Origin: Thioploca sp.
Lineage (GTDB): Bacteria; Pseudomonadota; Gammaproteobacteria; Beggiatoales; Beggiatoaceae
Reading direction: 5' to 3'
Assembly (NCBI GenBank): GCA_012032555.1
Contig: JAAUSR010000001.1
Location: 62,001 to 126,000, forward strand
Length of the DNA: 64,000 nt
Shown: one piece after another, positions 43,427 through 51,811 of the stretch
Layout of the letters: every line of letters starts with the position of its first letter
How positions within the stretch are numbered: position 1 is the stretch's first letter
Translations under genes and position numbers: made by a program
Notes under the pieces: model-generated
What the model saw: only the letters and a program-made list of their open reading frames with translations
Database searches by the model: none
What the model was told of the DNA's origin: nothing

Positions 43427-44437
43427 CTACTTATCAGCTGATAAATATATTTGATCAAATATACCGCCATCATCAAAATGCGTTTTTTGGGCTTTATCCC
43501 AACCACCGAATATTTCATCTACAGTAACTAGCTTCAATTGTGGAAATTTGTCAGTAAACTTGGCTATCACTTGTTCTAAGCGTGGTCGATAATAGTGATT
43601 AGCGGCAATAGTTTGTCCTTCTTCAGAATAAAGATATTCCAAATAAGCTTGTGCTACTCTCAAGGTACCATGTTTTTCAGCAACTTTATCAACTACTGCT
43701 ACTGTGGGTTCTGCTAGAATACTAATAGAAGGAATAATAATTTCAAACGAATTCTTACCTAATTCATTGGTAACTAAAAGCGCCTCATTTTCCCAGGCAA
43801 TAAATACATCACCAATTCCACGTTGCACAAAGGTAGTTGTTGCCGCACGGGCACCGGAATCTAATACTTTGACATTTTTAAACAACTGGATGATAAACTT
43901 TTTAGCATGCTCAGCATCACCGTGTTGCAAAGCATATCCCCAAGCGGCTAAATAATTCCAACGTGCCCCGCCAGATGTTTTCGGATTAGGTGTAACAACT
44001 TCAACACCGGGTTTAATCAAATCATCCCAATCCTTAATTCCTTTAGGATTACCCTTACGAACTACCAATACAATAGTTGAAGTATAAGGCGCACTGTTAT
44101 GAAGTAATCGAGTTTGCCAATAATCCGCTAATAAACCCGTTTTCGCAATAGCATCAATGTCGTAAGCTAAAGCCAGTGTAACCACATCGGCTTGTAATCC
44201 ATCAATAACAGAACGCGCTTGTTTGCCAGAACCCCCATGAGATTGCTGTATTTTAACAATTTCCTGAGTTTTTTTCTGCCAATGTTTAATGAAAGCATTA
44301 TTGAACGCTTTGTAAAACTCCCGAGTGGGATCATATGAGACATTAAGTAAAGTAATTTCAGCGGCTGGTACAGGTGAAATTAAATTCAGTACTAGAATGC
44401 TCGTTAAGAAGACATTCTTCAAATGAGTTAGTGACAT
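43427..44437 (-). CDS. sbp: Sulfate ABC transporter substrate-binding protein
   Basis: Periplasmic sulfate (or thiosulfate) binding protein. Start ATG 44437 (336 residues) is supported by AGGGAG five bases upstream; an in-frame TTG 18 bases earlier is not. A signal peptide ([19 protein letters not shown]) precedes [19 protein letters not shown], the Sbp/CysP signature. Further signature blocks are [50 protein letters not shown] and [20 protein letters not shown]. No cysTWA permease genes are next to it; instead it lies between two IS66 relics, so it is an orphan, possibly moved by the elements. Confidence 0.92.
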   Translation of the reverse strand: MSLTHLKNVFLTSILVLNLISPVPAAEITLLNVSYDPTREFYKAFNNAFIKHWQKKTQEIVKIQQSHGGSGKQARSVIDGLQADVVTLALAYDIDAIAKTGLLADYWQTRLLHNSAPYTSTIVLVVRKGNPKGIKDWDDLIKPGVEVVTPNPKTSGGARWNYLAAWGYALQHGDAEHAKKFIIQLFKNVKVLDSGARAATTTFVQRGIGDVFIAWENEALLVTNELGKNSFEIIIPSISILAEPTVAVVDKVAEKHGTLRVAQAYLEYLYSEEGQTIAANHYYRPRLEQVIAKFTDKFPQLKLVTVDEIFGGWDKAQKTHFDDGGIFDQIYLSADK

Positions 44438-44594
44438 AAATTCTCCCTGTTTCAAACATTTTAAGTTTTTTTAACCTGGGTGAAACACTTTTAAAGTATA
44501 AACTAGATTAATTTATCAATCCACATAGGTAAGATGCAACTTAACACCTTGCTACATCGGATGATAGATTTACCCATTCTAGTCAAGAATATTT

Positions 44595-44613
44595 CTTAGC
44601 TTAAATGGCAGTG
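44595..44613. repeat. End fragment of the MITE-like element
   Basis: CTTAGCTTAAATGGCAGTG resembles the right terminal inverted repeat of the element at 34528-34680 with two changes. No other part of the element is visible nearby. Confidence 0.45.
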
Positions 44614-44720
44614 CTCCCATAGTTACGCTAAATTACCTTAAGTAATTAAATAAATCTAAACGAACTTGGGACGATGTTCCGCTTAGATAATATGCTTTAA
44701 AACTGGCTACTAAAGAAACT

Positions 44721-44881
44721 AAACTTCCTATAGAAACTTTCACTAATAACCCAGCGGAACGGGACTTACACACCTCCCAGGTTAAACTCAAAATCTGCAG
44801 CGGTTTTCGCACGGTCGAGGGAGGAGTTATCCCTTATCCCTGCCCGTATTCAGGCACTCATTTCAACTTGTTAACTTGTTA
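44721..44881 (+). pseudogene. Second IS66-family transposase relic
   Basis: Reads ETFTNNPAERDLHTSQVKLK, ICSGFRTVEGG, and in a shifted frame ARIQALISTC followed by a stop. This is the same C-terminal TnpC region as at 43130 but clearly diverged from it, so it is an independent insertion remnant, not a duplication. It sits 280 bases upstream of the sbp start. The rest of the 44438-44971 gap is noncoding. Confidence 0.7.
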
Positions 44882-44971
44882 ACGGAGCTTGAAGATATTT
44901 GCCCAATGACGAGAGTTATTTTTACTTTATCTTGCTCTATTGGCATGAGTAGGATAGACCGTTACCAAAAA

Positions 44972-45412
44972 TCATTTTTGCTGAAAATGCTGACAAAAAA
45001 ATAATTTTGTTGATGGGGTACATTCAATATTGTAAATTTCCCAGACCCAATAAGAAACAGCTTGTACTTCTTCAGCCGCTAAAGGTAATGCCAGGGGTGG
45101 CATTAGACCCCAAGTATTAATAGCCATGGGAGGTAATTTAGACTTTGCTTTAGTCGGTTGTTGGATAAAGTTAGCGATGTGAGAAACCGCTTGTTCCCTA
45201 TCAGTAAAAGTTTGATGATAGTGACCGGAAACCCCAACCATCGGTGGTGCATTTTTAGGGGGTGGTAGGTAATTATGACAAGTGATACACACTTTTTCAT
45301 AAACCGTTTTTCCTTGATTAAATAGTGCTTGATCGCGTTCTGTCGCTAAAACCAACTGATTCAGGTTAATCAGTAATAAGAAAATTATCAAAGGAAGGAT
45401 TGCTTTCATCAT
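44972..45412 (-). CDS. Cytochrome c, mono-haem, periplasmic
   Basis: A 146-residue class I cytochrome c. After a signal peptide (LPLIIFLLLINLNQLVLA) the haem motif CITCH appears at about residue 43, and a methionine in TWGLMPPLALPL is the probable axial ligand. The C-terminal helix AEEVQAVSYWVWEI is typical, and two more cysteines near the end (IECTPSTKLFFCQHF) recall c5-type cytochromes. Its partner is unknown; in sulfur oxidisers such small cytochromes carry electrons from sulfide or thiosulfate oxidation. ATG with an adjacent M2; SD-like AGAG upstream. Confidence 0.85.
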   Translation of the reverse strand: MMKAILPLIIFLLLINLNQLVLATERDQALFNQGKTVYEKVCITCHNYLPPPKNAPPMVGVSGHYHQTFTDREQAVSHIANFIQQPTKAKSKLPPMAINTWGLMPPLALPLAAEEVQAVSYWVWEIYNIECTPSTKLFFCQHFQQK

Positions 45413-45644
45413 TTTTCTCTTTTAATTAAAGTAGTTAGCGGTTAAAATAAATTGTTGTATATCTACCCGCTCACGTTGAAATATTATCTTACAATAAGCA
45501 AACAGCGAGTACCAATAAAAAATTAGACGCTATAATTAAGAAATAAAGCGTTTTACTTATCTGTTATTAAGAATTTCTCTTATTTCCTAAAAGTAAAATT
45601 CTATTAAACTTTATTGTAAGCAATTTTTTTAAGAGTAAACTAAC

Positions 45645-47228
45645 ATGAGAAAGCAGAGACTACTCGTTGTTACAATGAGTGCTGCTCTGATAGGTATAAT
45701 AATGAGTGCAGTAGGTAATCATATTCAAGCAGCACCACAGAATTCGACCGCAATTGAAGCGAGTTGTAAAAGTAATGCGAATAAAAAATCGTGGTGTTCT
45801 GAAGTGCCCTTGGTAAAACCAGTACCACAACCAGAACAACAACCTGTTGCAGTTGAACCCAAACAACAATCAGTTCAACCACCGACTTCAAAATCAGAAC
45901 CGCTCACTCAAGCCGAGCAAAATCTGAAACCGGATTCAATATCCGATTTAGAACCCAATCAACCTGATTTGGAACCGAATCAACCACCAGAACTAAAGCC
46001 GGAAATTAATTTGGCGCCAGAAATTAATTTAGATGACGAATTTGATTTCAATCGCTTTACCATTACAGAAGTTATAGCATTAAATGAACAACAATTATCG
46101 CTGTTATCAGCAGAAGACATTGCCACTTTACCCGTTGAAGTGATGTTTTATTTTAATACTGAGCAATTTCAATATTTTTTGGTTAATCTCACGCCTGCAG
46201 CGATAAAAGGTTTCAATGCTAATCATCTCGCGGCATTGAGTATAGAGGCAATGAAAGCTTTTGATGCTCAAACCATTGCGGAACTTGATGTCATGGCGGT
46301 AAAAGGATTTGATGTTGAGCAACTCTTTAGTCTTAATCCGATAGTAATAGCTGGTTTTACTACTCAACAATGGGAAAATTTAGCCATTACCAGAGAATCA
46401 CCGATAACTATTGCGCCGGTTAACACAGAAACCACTGAATCAGCCGTGCTTCCATTAATTAGTGAGGTGGAAACATCATTAATTGAATCCGAACCCGTTA
46501 AATTGGATAGCGATACCTCACCAGCGGCTTTGAATACCGATATGATAGCCACTACGGCCAATGAGAAAATAGTTATAGCAACAAGCGATACCTCACCAGC
46601 GGCTTTGAATACCGATCTAATAGCCACTACAGTAAGTGAGGAAATAGCTATAGTAACAGCGGATGTAGCAGATGCAACCGCAACGAAATCTAACCTTAAC
46701 GAAGAAAATCCATTGGATAGTGATTTTTCACGAGATGTTCCGGTCACTGCACCCCGTGAGGAAATAGCTACAGAAACAGTGAGCATAGAACAGCCAACTG
46801 CAACAAAATCGGTCTCTATCGAAAGTCCAAAGGTTGCTATTGTTCCTGAAGGAACGATGAATCCCATTTATTCACTTGATCAACAAATACTTATTATTCC
46901 TGAAGTTCAGGTTGAAGTTGCCGGAGAGATAGTTAGCTATGAGGCTAAAATGGCAGTGGTTGATAATGGGGATAACATGATATTAATTGAAGCTCAACCG
47001 ATTGAATCAAAAGCGCAGCAAGGTATTGTGATTAGTAGCTTATCATTAGAAAATGGGGAATTAATTATTCCTTTAATGGAGATGGTTGATTCTTTAGGTC
47101 AGATTACTTTTCTACAAGTTCAATTACAGTGGATTCAATTTAATCCATTGATATTTAAAGTTAATCATATTTATAATACGAATTACCTTTTAAATCATAC
47201 AGACGTAGTGAAGGAGGTGATGAACTGA
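45645..47228 (+). CDS. Exported acidic protein with 16-residue helical repeats
   Basis: A 527-residue exported protein that I cannot name. Signal peptide (VTMSAALIGIIMSAVGNHIQAA), then a proline/glutamine-rich linker (QPEQQPVAVEPKQQ), then from about residue 135 a series of 16-residue repeats with phenylalanine spacing: GFNANHLAALSIEAMKAF, FDAQTIAELDVMAVKGF, FDVEQLFSLNPIVIAGF. An acidic threonine/serine-rich region follows and includes a perfect-type tandem of 25 residues (SDTSPAALNTDxIATT). The C-terminal 110 residues are beta-rich (VAGEIVSYEAKMAVVDNGDN). Followed by a strong terminator at 47313. Confidence 0.65.
   Translation: MRKQRLLVVTMSAALIGIIMSAVGNHIQAAPQNSTAIEASCKSNANKKSWCSEVPLVKPVPQPEQQPVAVEPKQQSVQPPTSKSEPLTQAEQNLKPDSISDLEPNQPDLEPNQPPELKPEINLAPEINLDDEFDFNRFTITEVIALNEQQLSLLSAEDIATLPVEVMFYFNTEQFQYFLVNLTPAAIKGFNANHLAALSIEAMKAFDAQTIAELDVMAVKGFDVEQLFSLNPIVIAGFTTQQWENLAITRESPITIAPVNTETTESAVLPLISEVETSLIESEPVKLDSDTSPAALNTDMIATTANEKIVIATSDTSPAALNTDLIATTVSEEIAIVTADVADATATKSNLNEENPLDSDFSRDVPVTAPREEIATETVSIEQPTATKSVSIESPKVAIVPEGTMNPIYSLDQQILIIPEVQVEVAGEIVSYEAKMAVVDNGDNMILIEAQPIESKAQQGIVISSLSLENGELIIPLMEMVDSLGQITFLQVQLQWIQFNPLIFKVNHIYNTNYLLNHTDVVKEVMN
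46509..46658 (+). repeat. 75-bp tandem duplication inside the gene
   Basis: Two units of exactly 75 bases (46509-46583 and 46584-46658). The first 32 positions (starting AGCGATACCTCACCAGCGGC) are identical in both; the rest has diverged moderately. Because 75 is a multiple of three the duplication is in frame and adds 25 residues. Confidence 0.75.
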
Positions 47229-47312
47229 ATAGCTGATGAGTTATAACCGTTAGATTTTCCTTCCCTAGTTTTAAGGGAACATGTTGACTTAATTAAGGTA
47301 AAAGACAATTTT

Positions 47313-47341
47313 GGTGAGTTCTGTGAACTCACCTTTTTTTT
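47313..47341 (+). terminator. Rho-independent terminator
   Basis: A 9-bp perfect stem GGTGAGTTC/GAACTCACC with loop TGT, followed directly by eight T. It ends the transcript of the repeat protein 85 bases after its stop codon. The remaining sequence up to 47547 is AT-rich and should contain the promoter of the OmpA-like gene. Confidence 0.85.
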
Positions 47342-47547
47342 AACTCGGTTTTAGCGATAACGCTAAATAATTTATAATAATGTTATCTTAGCACGACTAT
47401 TTTTGCTTATAACATACGGGGTCAGTGTTGCTCATCTTTAATATCAAAATCACAGTTAACTCTGCTTGGCAAAAATTATCCTAAACATCTATACTGTATG
47501 TTAAAGATAAAATATTTTAATTAGTCAATAATTTATAATCTATTCTT

Positions 47548-48102
47548 ATGAAAAAAATTAATTATTTTAACCTATTAAAATTTTTAGTGTTACTACTGTT
47601 AGTAACTGGACTAAATTTGGCTTGCGCCGTTAGATTAAAACCGGCTTACCTAACCGGTATTAGTTTCGCTAGACAGCCGGAGTCACCAGCTATTGTTGCT
47701 GTTCCCATTAATACAATGAAAACGCAAACGACTGGTCAGGGTTTGCGATACACTTTGGATGCGGTTTTTTTTGATGTAGATAAAGCGACTCTATTACCGG
47801 AGGGGAAACGTAAAGTTGAAGAATTTTCTAGAGTTATTCAACAATATGGTTCCCGAACCGTGTTGATAGAAGGACATACCGATAATACCGGAGATAAAGC
47901 CTATAACCAAAGCTTATCTGAACGTCGTGCTAAGGCAGTACGTGATATTTTTGTAGCTCAGGGTATTAGCTCTCCAAGATTTATTACTAAAGGTTTTGGA
48001 GAAACACGACCGGTGAGTTCTAATGCAACCAAACAAGGACGACAACAAAACCGCCGAGTAGAAATTGTTATTTTAAATGAGGGAGAAACTCCCGCTATTT
48101 GA
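47548..48102 (+). CDS. OmpA-family lipoprotein
   Basis: A 184-residue lipoprotein: hydrophobic start with TGLNLAC as lipobox (cysteine about residue 26), a short linker, and a C-terminal OmpA-like peptidoglycan-binding domain with FFDVDKATLLPEGKRKVEEF, VLIEGHTDNTGDKAYNQSLS and ERRAKAVRDIFVAQGI, then KGFGETRPVSSNATKQGRQQ and NRRVEIVI. All diaminopimelate-binding residues of the family (the D and R in TDN and RR-VEI) appear present. Probably a Pal-like anchor of the outer membrane to peptidoglycan. 42 bases separate it from dsrN-like cbiA. Confidence 0.9.
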   Translation: MKKINYFNLLKFLVLLLLVTGLNLACAVRLKPAYLTGISFARQPESPAIVAVPINTMKTQTTGQGLRYTLDAVFFDVDKATLLPEGKRKVEEFSRVIQQYGSRTVLIEGHTDNTGDKAYNQSLSERRAKAVRDIFVAQGISSPRFITKGFGETRPVSSNATKQGRQQNRRVEIVILNEGETPAI

Positions 48103-48144
48103 AACAGTTTCAGCAGCCTACTTTAGAAGGAAGAAGTCCAAGCT

Positions 48145-49572
48145 ATGCCTTATTTTCTTATTTCCGCGACACATAAATCATCGGGTAAAACGACAATCAC
48201 TTTAGGATTATGTGCTGCTTTTACTAGCCGAGGCTTGATTATTCAACCCTTTAAAAAAGGCCCCGATTACATTGACCCTTTATGGTTAACTCAAGCCGCT
48301 CAGCGCCCCTGCCATAATCTGGATTTTCAAACCATGACTACTGAAGAAATTCAGAGAAATGTAGCTTGGTATAGTCAAGATGCTGATCTGAGTATTATCG
48401 AAGGAAATATGGCCTTTTATGATGGCATTGATCTCGAAGGTAGTAACAGTAATGCCGCTTTGGCTAAATTACTCAAAGCACCCGTTATCCTTGTGTTGGA
48501 TACGCATGGCATGACTCGCAGTATTGCACCTTTGTTATTAGGCTATCAAGCTTTTGATCCCGAAGTATATATTGCCGGGGTTATTCTTAACTTAGTTGGT
48601 GGAACTCGACATGAAGGTAAATTACGAGAAACGATTGAACATTATACCGATATTCCCGTCATTGGTGCGATACCCCGCGATCCGAATATAATCATTGCAG
48701 AACGCCATTTAGGTTTGATCCCTAGTTATGAAGCCAATCAGGCACAAACTAAAATCAACACCATTGTTAATCGTATTACCCATCAGATTGATTTAAGTCA
48801 CCTCATCAAAATTGCCCGACAAGCACCACCTCTCCCTTTAGTAACTAGAGAAGAAATACACTCTCCGGTTACGCTAACCCCGACGGTTAAAATCGGGATT
48901 ATCCGTGATGCCGCTTTTGGTTTTTACTACCCAGGTGATTTAGCCGCCTTAGAAGCCAGCGGTGCTCAACTTATTTTCATTGATGCGCTACACGATTCTA
49001 ACTTGCCTCCTGTTGATGGCTTATTTATTGGAGGAGGGTTTCCAGAAGTTTATATGGAAAAACTGGCACAAAATCATACCTTAAAACAAGATATCCGCAA
49101 TGCGATTGAACAAGGTATGCCAGTTTACGCCGAATGTGGTGGGTTGATGTATTTAGCCCGTCAATTAATTTGGCAAGATAAAACCGGTGATATGGTTGGT
49201 GCCTTACCGTTTGACACGATGATGACCACTCGTCCACAAGGTCGAGGCTATGTCCACCTGCGAGAAACTGGACACGGATTATGGCCATTACGCGATGCGA
49301 TGGCACAACCCACTGTGTTTCATGCACATGAGTTTCATCATTCGCAAGTGATTAATTTACCCAATCATCTCCCATTTGCCTATGAAGTCCTACGGGGACA
49401 TGGATTAGATGGACAGCATGATGGCATTATTTATAAAAATACTTTAGCGAGTTATACGCACTTACGTGATGTGGAAAATAACCGCTGGACCCAACGTTTT
49501 ATCAAATTTATCCGTCAATGTAATCAACAATGCACTACTTTGTCCTCTCATCCGCTTTGCCAAATGGAATGA
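48145..49572 (+). CDS. dsrN: CobB/CbiA-type cobyrinate a,c-diamide synthase, probable DsrN sirohaem amidase
   Basis: A 475-residue amidotransferase. N-terminal DTBS-like ATP domain: ISATHKSSGKTTITLGLCAA (P-loop), KKGPDYIDPLWLTQAA and IIEGNMAFYDGIDL; C-terminal class I glutamine amidotransferase domain with the nucleophile in PVYAECGGLMYLARQ and the later HAHEFHHS. This is CbiA/CobB or its relative DsrN, which amidates sirohaem for the dissimilatory sulfite reductase. I prefer DsrN because a DsrR-like gene follows immediately, as in the dsr cluster of Allochromatium vinosum (dsrN-dsrR), and no other cobalamin gene is near. Homology alone cannot separate the two. Confidence 0.85.
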   Translation: MPYFLISATHKSSGKTTITLGLCAAFTSRGLIIQPFKKGPDYIDPLWLTQAAQRPCHNLDFQTMTTEEIQRNVAWYSQDADLSIIEGNMAFYDGIDLEGSNSNAALAKLLKAPVILVLDTHGMTRSIAPLLLGYQAFDPEVYIAGVILNLVGGTRHEGKLRETIEHYTDIPVIGAIPRDPNIIIAERHLGLIPSYEANQAQTKINTIVNRITHQIDLSHLIKIARQAPPLPLVTREEIHSPVTLTPTVKIGIIRDAAFGFYYPGDLAALEASGAQLIFIDALHDSNLPPVDGLFIGGGFPEVYMEKLAQNHTLKQDIRNAIEQGMPVYAECGGLMYLARQLIWQDKTGDMVGALPFDTMMTTRPQGRGYVHLRETGHGLWPLRDAMAQPTVFHAHEFHHSQVINLPNHLPFAYEVLRGHGLDGQHDGIIYKNTLASYTHLRDVENNRWTQRFIKFIRQCNQQCTTLSSHPLCQME

Positions 49573-49650
49573 ATCGGATAGTTGAAAAATGAAAAATGAC
49601 TCTCCATTGTTTGCTTTAATCTGTCAACGTCCTTATTAAGGAATCCGCTT

Positions 49651-49968
49651 ATGTTCAAAGTCACTCAACGTGCCGCTACTCAAATTTTAACTGCCGCTCA
49701 GCAAAGCAATTTAACTGGTTTAGCTTTACGCTTGGCACCACAGCGTAATCCCGATGGTAGTATTGAATATAATAAAATGGGTTTTGATCAAATTAATGCT
49801 GGAGATGTTCACCTCACGTGTGAAGGTGTTGACATTGTTTTTGAACCGATCTATAAAGCGTTACTCAATGGTGCTACCCTGGATTTTGTCGAGATTGAAC
49901 CGGGATCTTTTAGCTTTATTTTTTTGAACCCCAATGACCCGACTTACATTCCGCCTAGCGAAAATTGA
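49651..49968 (+). CDS. dsrR: A-type Fe-S protein-like, probable DsrR
   Basis: A 105-residue HesB/IscA-fold protein: FKVTQRAATQILTAAQQSNL, GLALRLAPQRNPDGSIEYNK, then IVFEPIYKALLNGATLDFVE and FSFIFLNPNDPTYIPP. The three cysteines that bind iron or clusters in IscA are missing: the usual C-terminal CGCG is replaced by SFIFLNP, and the only cysteine left is in LTCEG. Loss of these cysteines is the known trait of DsrR, which acts post-transcriptionally on DSR proteins in purple sulfur bacteria. Together with the adjacent CbiA/DsrN-like gene this makes DsrR the best call. Confidence 0.72.
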   Translation: MFKVTQRAATQILTAAQQSNLTGLALRLAPQRNPDGSIEYNKMGFDQINAGDVHLTCEGVDIVFEPIYKALLNGATLDFVEIEPGSFSFIFLNPNDPTYIPPSEN

Positions 49969-49995
49969 TCAATATATTTAACTGAGACAGCCTTT

Positions 49996-50361
49996 ATGAG
50001 TCGCTTACTGACAAAACATTGCCAACCGTGTGAAGGTGATATTCAACCGTTTACGAGAGAAGAAGCTCAAGCTTTTTTAACTCAAGAAATACAAGAATGG
50101 TGCCTTAATGAAACTGCAACCGAAATCAGCCGGGCTTATAAATTTAAAGATTACTATGAAACGATGGCTTTTGTGAACGGAGTTGCTTGGATTGCTCATC
50201 AGGAAAATCATCATCCTAATTTGGAAATTAGTTATTGCCGCTGTTTAGTTCGTTATTGTACGCATGCGATTAATGGCTTATCTGAAAATGACTTTATCTG
50301 TGCAGCTAAAGTTGATGCTTTACTGTCGCCGCCTCAAGGCATTGCTCTCTGTAAACCTTGA
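49996..50361 (+). CDS. phhB: Pterin-4a-carbinolamine dehydratase
   Basis: A 121-residue member of the PCD/DCoH family. The signature is seen in WCLNETATEISRAYKFKDYY, FVNGVAWIAHQENHHPNLEI and CTHAINGLSENDFICAAKVD, including the catalytic histidines of the H-H-P motif. It normally recycles tetrahydrobiopterin for phenylalanine hydroxylase, but such proteins are also widespread near molybdopterin or unrelated genes. Here it is 27 bases behind dsrR and presumably co-transcribed; no hydroxylase is near. Confidence 0.93.
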   Translation: MSRLLTKHCQPCEGDIQPFTREEAQAFLTQEIQEWCLNETATEISRAYKFKDYYETMAFVNGVAWIAHQENHHPNLEISYCRCLVRYCTHAINGLSENDFICAAKVDALLSPPQGIALCKP

Positions 50362-50435
50362 TTTTATGAGTCGTCTAAGTTACTCATGCTTAAACTGCTG
50401 GTATTTAATTCTTAAGAGCAAAGTTATCTCTTAGG

Positions 50436-50665
50436 TTACCAGAATTCCAACGAATATTCTGAAAATAATTTTGACATTGGCTGGAAGAGCAAATTACTAT
50501 TTCTTGCTATCTTCGTATTGGTCTTTAGTGCCATGAGTTCTGCCACTAATTGGTTAAATCCTTTATCGATATCACCTTTTTTGGCTTTGATAACAATTAA
50601 CGCCGGTTTTGACCGAATTAAATAATTTAAATATCCACTCTATCATCAATTTCGCTGAATGGAAT
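50436..50665 (-). pseudogene. Remnant of a PD-(D/E)XK-like nuclease gene
   Basis: On the minus strand one frame reads PFSEIDDRVDI and stops; after a shift of one or two bases the text continues LNYLIRSKPALIVIKAKKGD, IDKGFNQLVAELMALKTNTK and further to a stop at 50436. The block PALIVIKAKKGDIDKGFNQL resembles the E-x-K core of PD-(D/E)XK-type domains, although the usual glutamate of E-A-K-K is replaced by lysine here. No start codon is intact. Remnant only. Confidence 0.45.
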
Positions 50666-50669
50666 CTAA

Positions 50670-50693
50670 AGATCGGCAATAAACCGCCGATCT
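50670..50693 (-). terminator. Stem-loop after the TAXI gene
   Basis: An 8-bp perfect stem AGATCGGC/GCCGATCT with an 8-base loop, 28 bases after the stop codon of the minus-strand TAXI gene; TTTAGATT follows on that strand. Moderate intrinsic terminator candidate. Confidence 0.5.
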
Positions 50694-50721
50694 ATTTCAG
50701 TTAACTTCAATTCAATATAAA

Positions 50722-51711
50722 CTAAAGCTTACCTAATCTCTCTTTAGCACCATCAGCTGATTTCTCAAGTGATTTCATCAAACTATCTAAACCAGCGCCA
50801 GTTTTTAATGAAGCTGTATTAGCCAATTTTTGCATCCATCCTTGTTGGGGTAATAAGTTTGTTTCCGATGTTTCTTGGATTTTTTTGATAGCCGATTGTT
50901 GTACCATCGCGGCACGACCTTGAAGTGCTTCTGGTTTGATTGCAACAATAGCAGCCGGTACATTAGCCGTTTCAATCTGTTGAGCACCACCTCCTAGCCC
51001 AAACCATTTAGCATTTTTAACCGTTACCGGCTTAATTCGGAAAGTTTCACCGAAGGTAATCATGTCCGGATCAACCACACCCATAATCATTAACCCAGAT
51101 TCATTAATAGCAGTAAATAAAGGATTCTCCGGATTGGGAACTTGAGCAATAAAACCCAGTTTCACTTCGCCGGACTTCACTGCGGCAACCAGCGCCGGAC
51201 GGTCGGCATAAACCTTAACCGCGATATTAGCTAAGGGTGATCCTTGAACACTTTTAAGGGCATTAAATACCGCCGCATCACCGGATAACTCTCCTGGTAA
51301 TCCAATACTCAAAAGAAAAGCATTGTTACGAACGCCAATCCAACTGCCTACCGCTTCTAACACTTCCGGTTTGCCAAAAACAAACAAAGATTCATCACCA
51401 ATACGTTTTATTATGGTATATTTACTCGCAAAAACTGGATCTTTCGTCCATTCTTCGGCAACATTACTTTTGGCTAAAGCAATGTTAACTTCACCATTTT
51501 CTAACCGTTTTTTATTATCCAGCGTGCCTTGAGTCTCTATTGCTTTACATTCAAAAAGTTGCCCTAAAGCCGGGCAAATCGCTTTCGCAATGTTGATATA
51601 TTCACCCGTTTTGGGCCCGCCAGCAACGGTAAAAATGTTATCTTCCGCTGCTGAAACGAGGAAAGAAGCCAGCGAATACCACAAAAAGAGAATCACTTGC
51701 ATCACTTTCAT
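50722..51711 (-). CDS. TAXI-family (TRAP-associated) extracytoplasmic solute-binding protein
   Basis: A periplasmic binding protein of the TAXI/NMT1-like fold. ATG 51711 (329 residues) is chosen since GGAG lies seven bases upstream and a proper signal peptide (VILFLWYSLASFLVSA) follows; an in-frame start 14 codons earlier has no site. The mature part starts FTVAGGPKTGEYINIAKAIC, with VNIALAKSNVAEEWTKDPVF and the ligand-contact region LPGELSGDAAVFNALKSVQG. No TRAP permease (4TM/12TM fusion) is next to it, so it may serve a permease elsewhere or act as a sensor. Ligand unknown. Confidence 0.75.
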   Translation of the reverse strand: MKVMQVILFLWYSLASFLVSAAEDNIFTVAGGPKTGEYINIAKAICPALGQLFECKAIETQGTLDNKKRLENGEVNIALAKSNVAEEWTKDPVFASKYTIIKRIGDESLFVFGKPEVLEAVGSWIGVRNNAFLLSIGLPGELSGDAAVFNALKSVQGSPLANIAVKVYADRPALVAAVKSGEVKLGFIAQVPNPENPLFTAINESGLMIMGVVDPDMITFGETFRIKPVTVKNAKWFGLGGGAQQIETANVPAAIVAIKPEALQGRAAMVQQSAIKKIQETSETNLLPQQGWMQKLANTASLKTGAGLDSLMKSLEKSADGAKERLGKL

Positions 51712-51811
51712 ATTATGTCTCCAAATTAGAATCATTCGAACCAATCGGTCCATTTTTAAGAAAATTACTTCATAAGAAAATCATAATCATAATAGTTAAT
51801 TCATTGAAAAG

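Noticed and set aside
46364-46867. Minus-strand open frame of 167 codons inside the repeat protein at 45645
   Set aside because: The plus-strand frame has a signal peptide, regular 16-residue repeats and a terminator; the antisense frame is a by-product of its repetitive composition.
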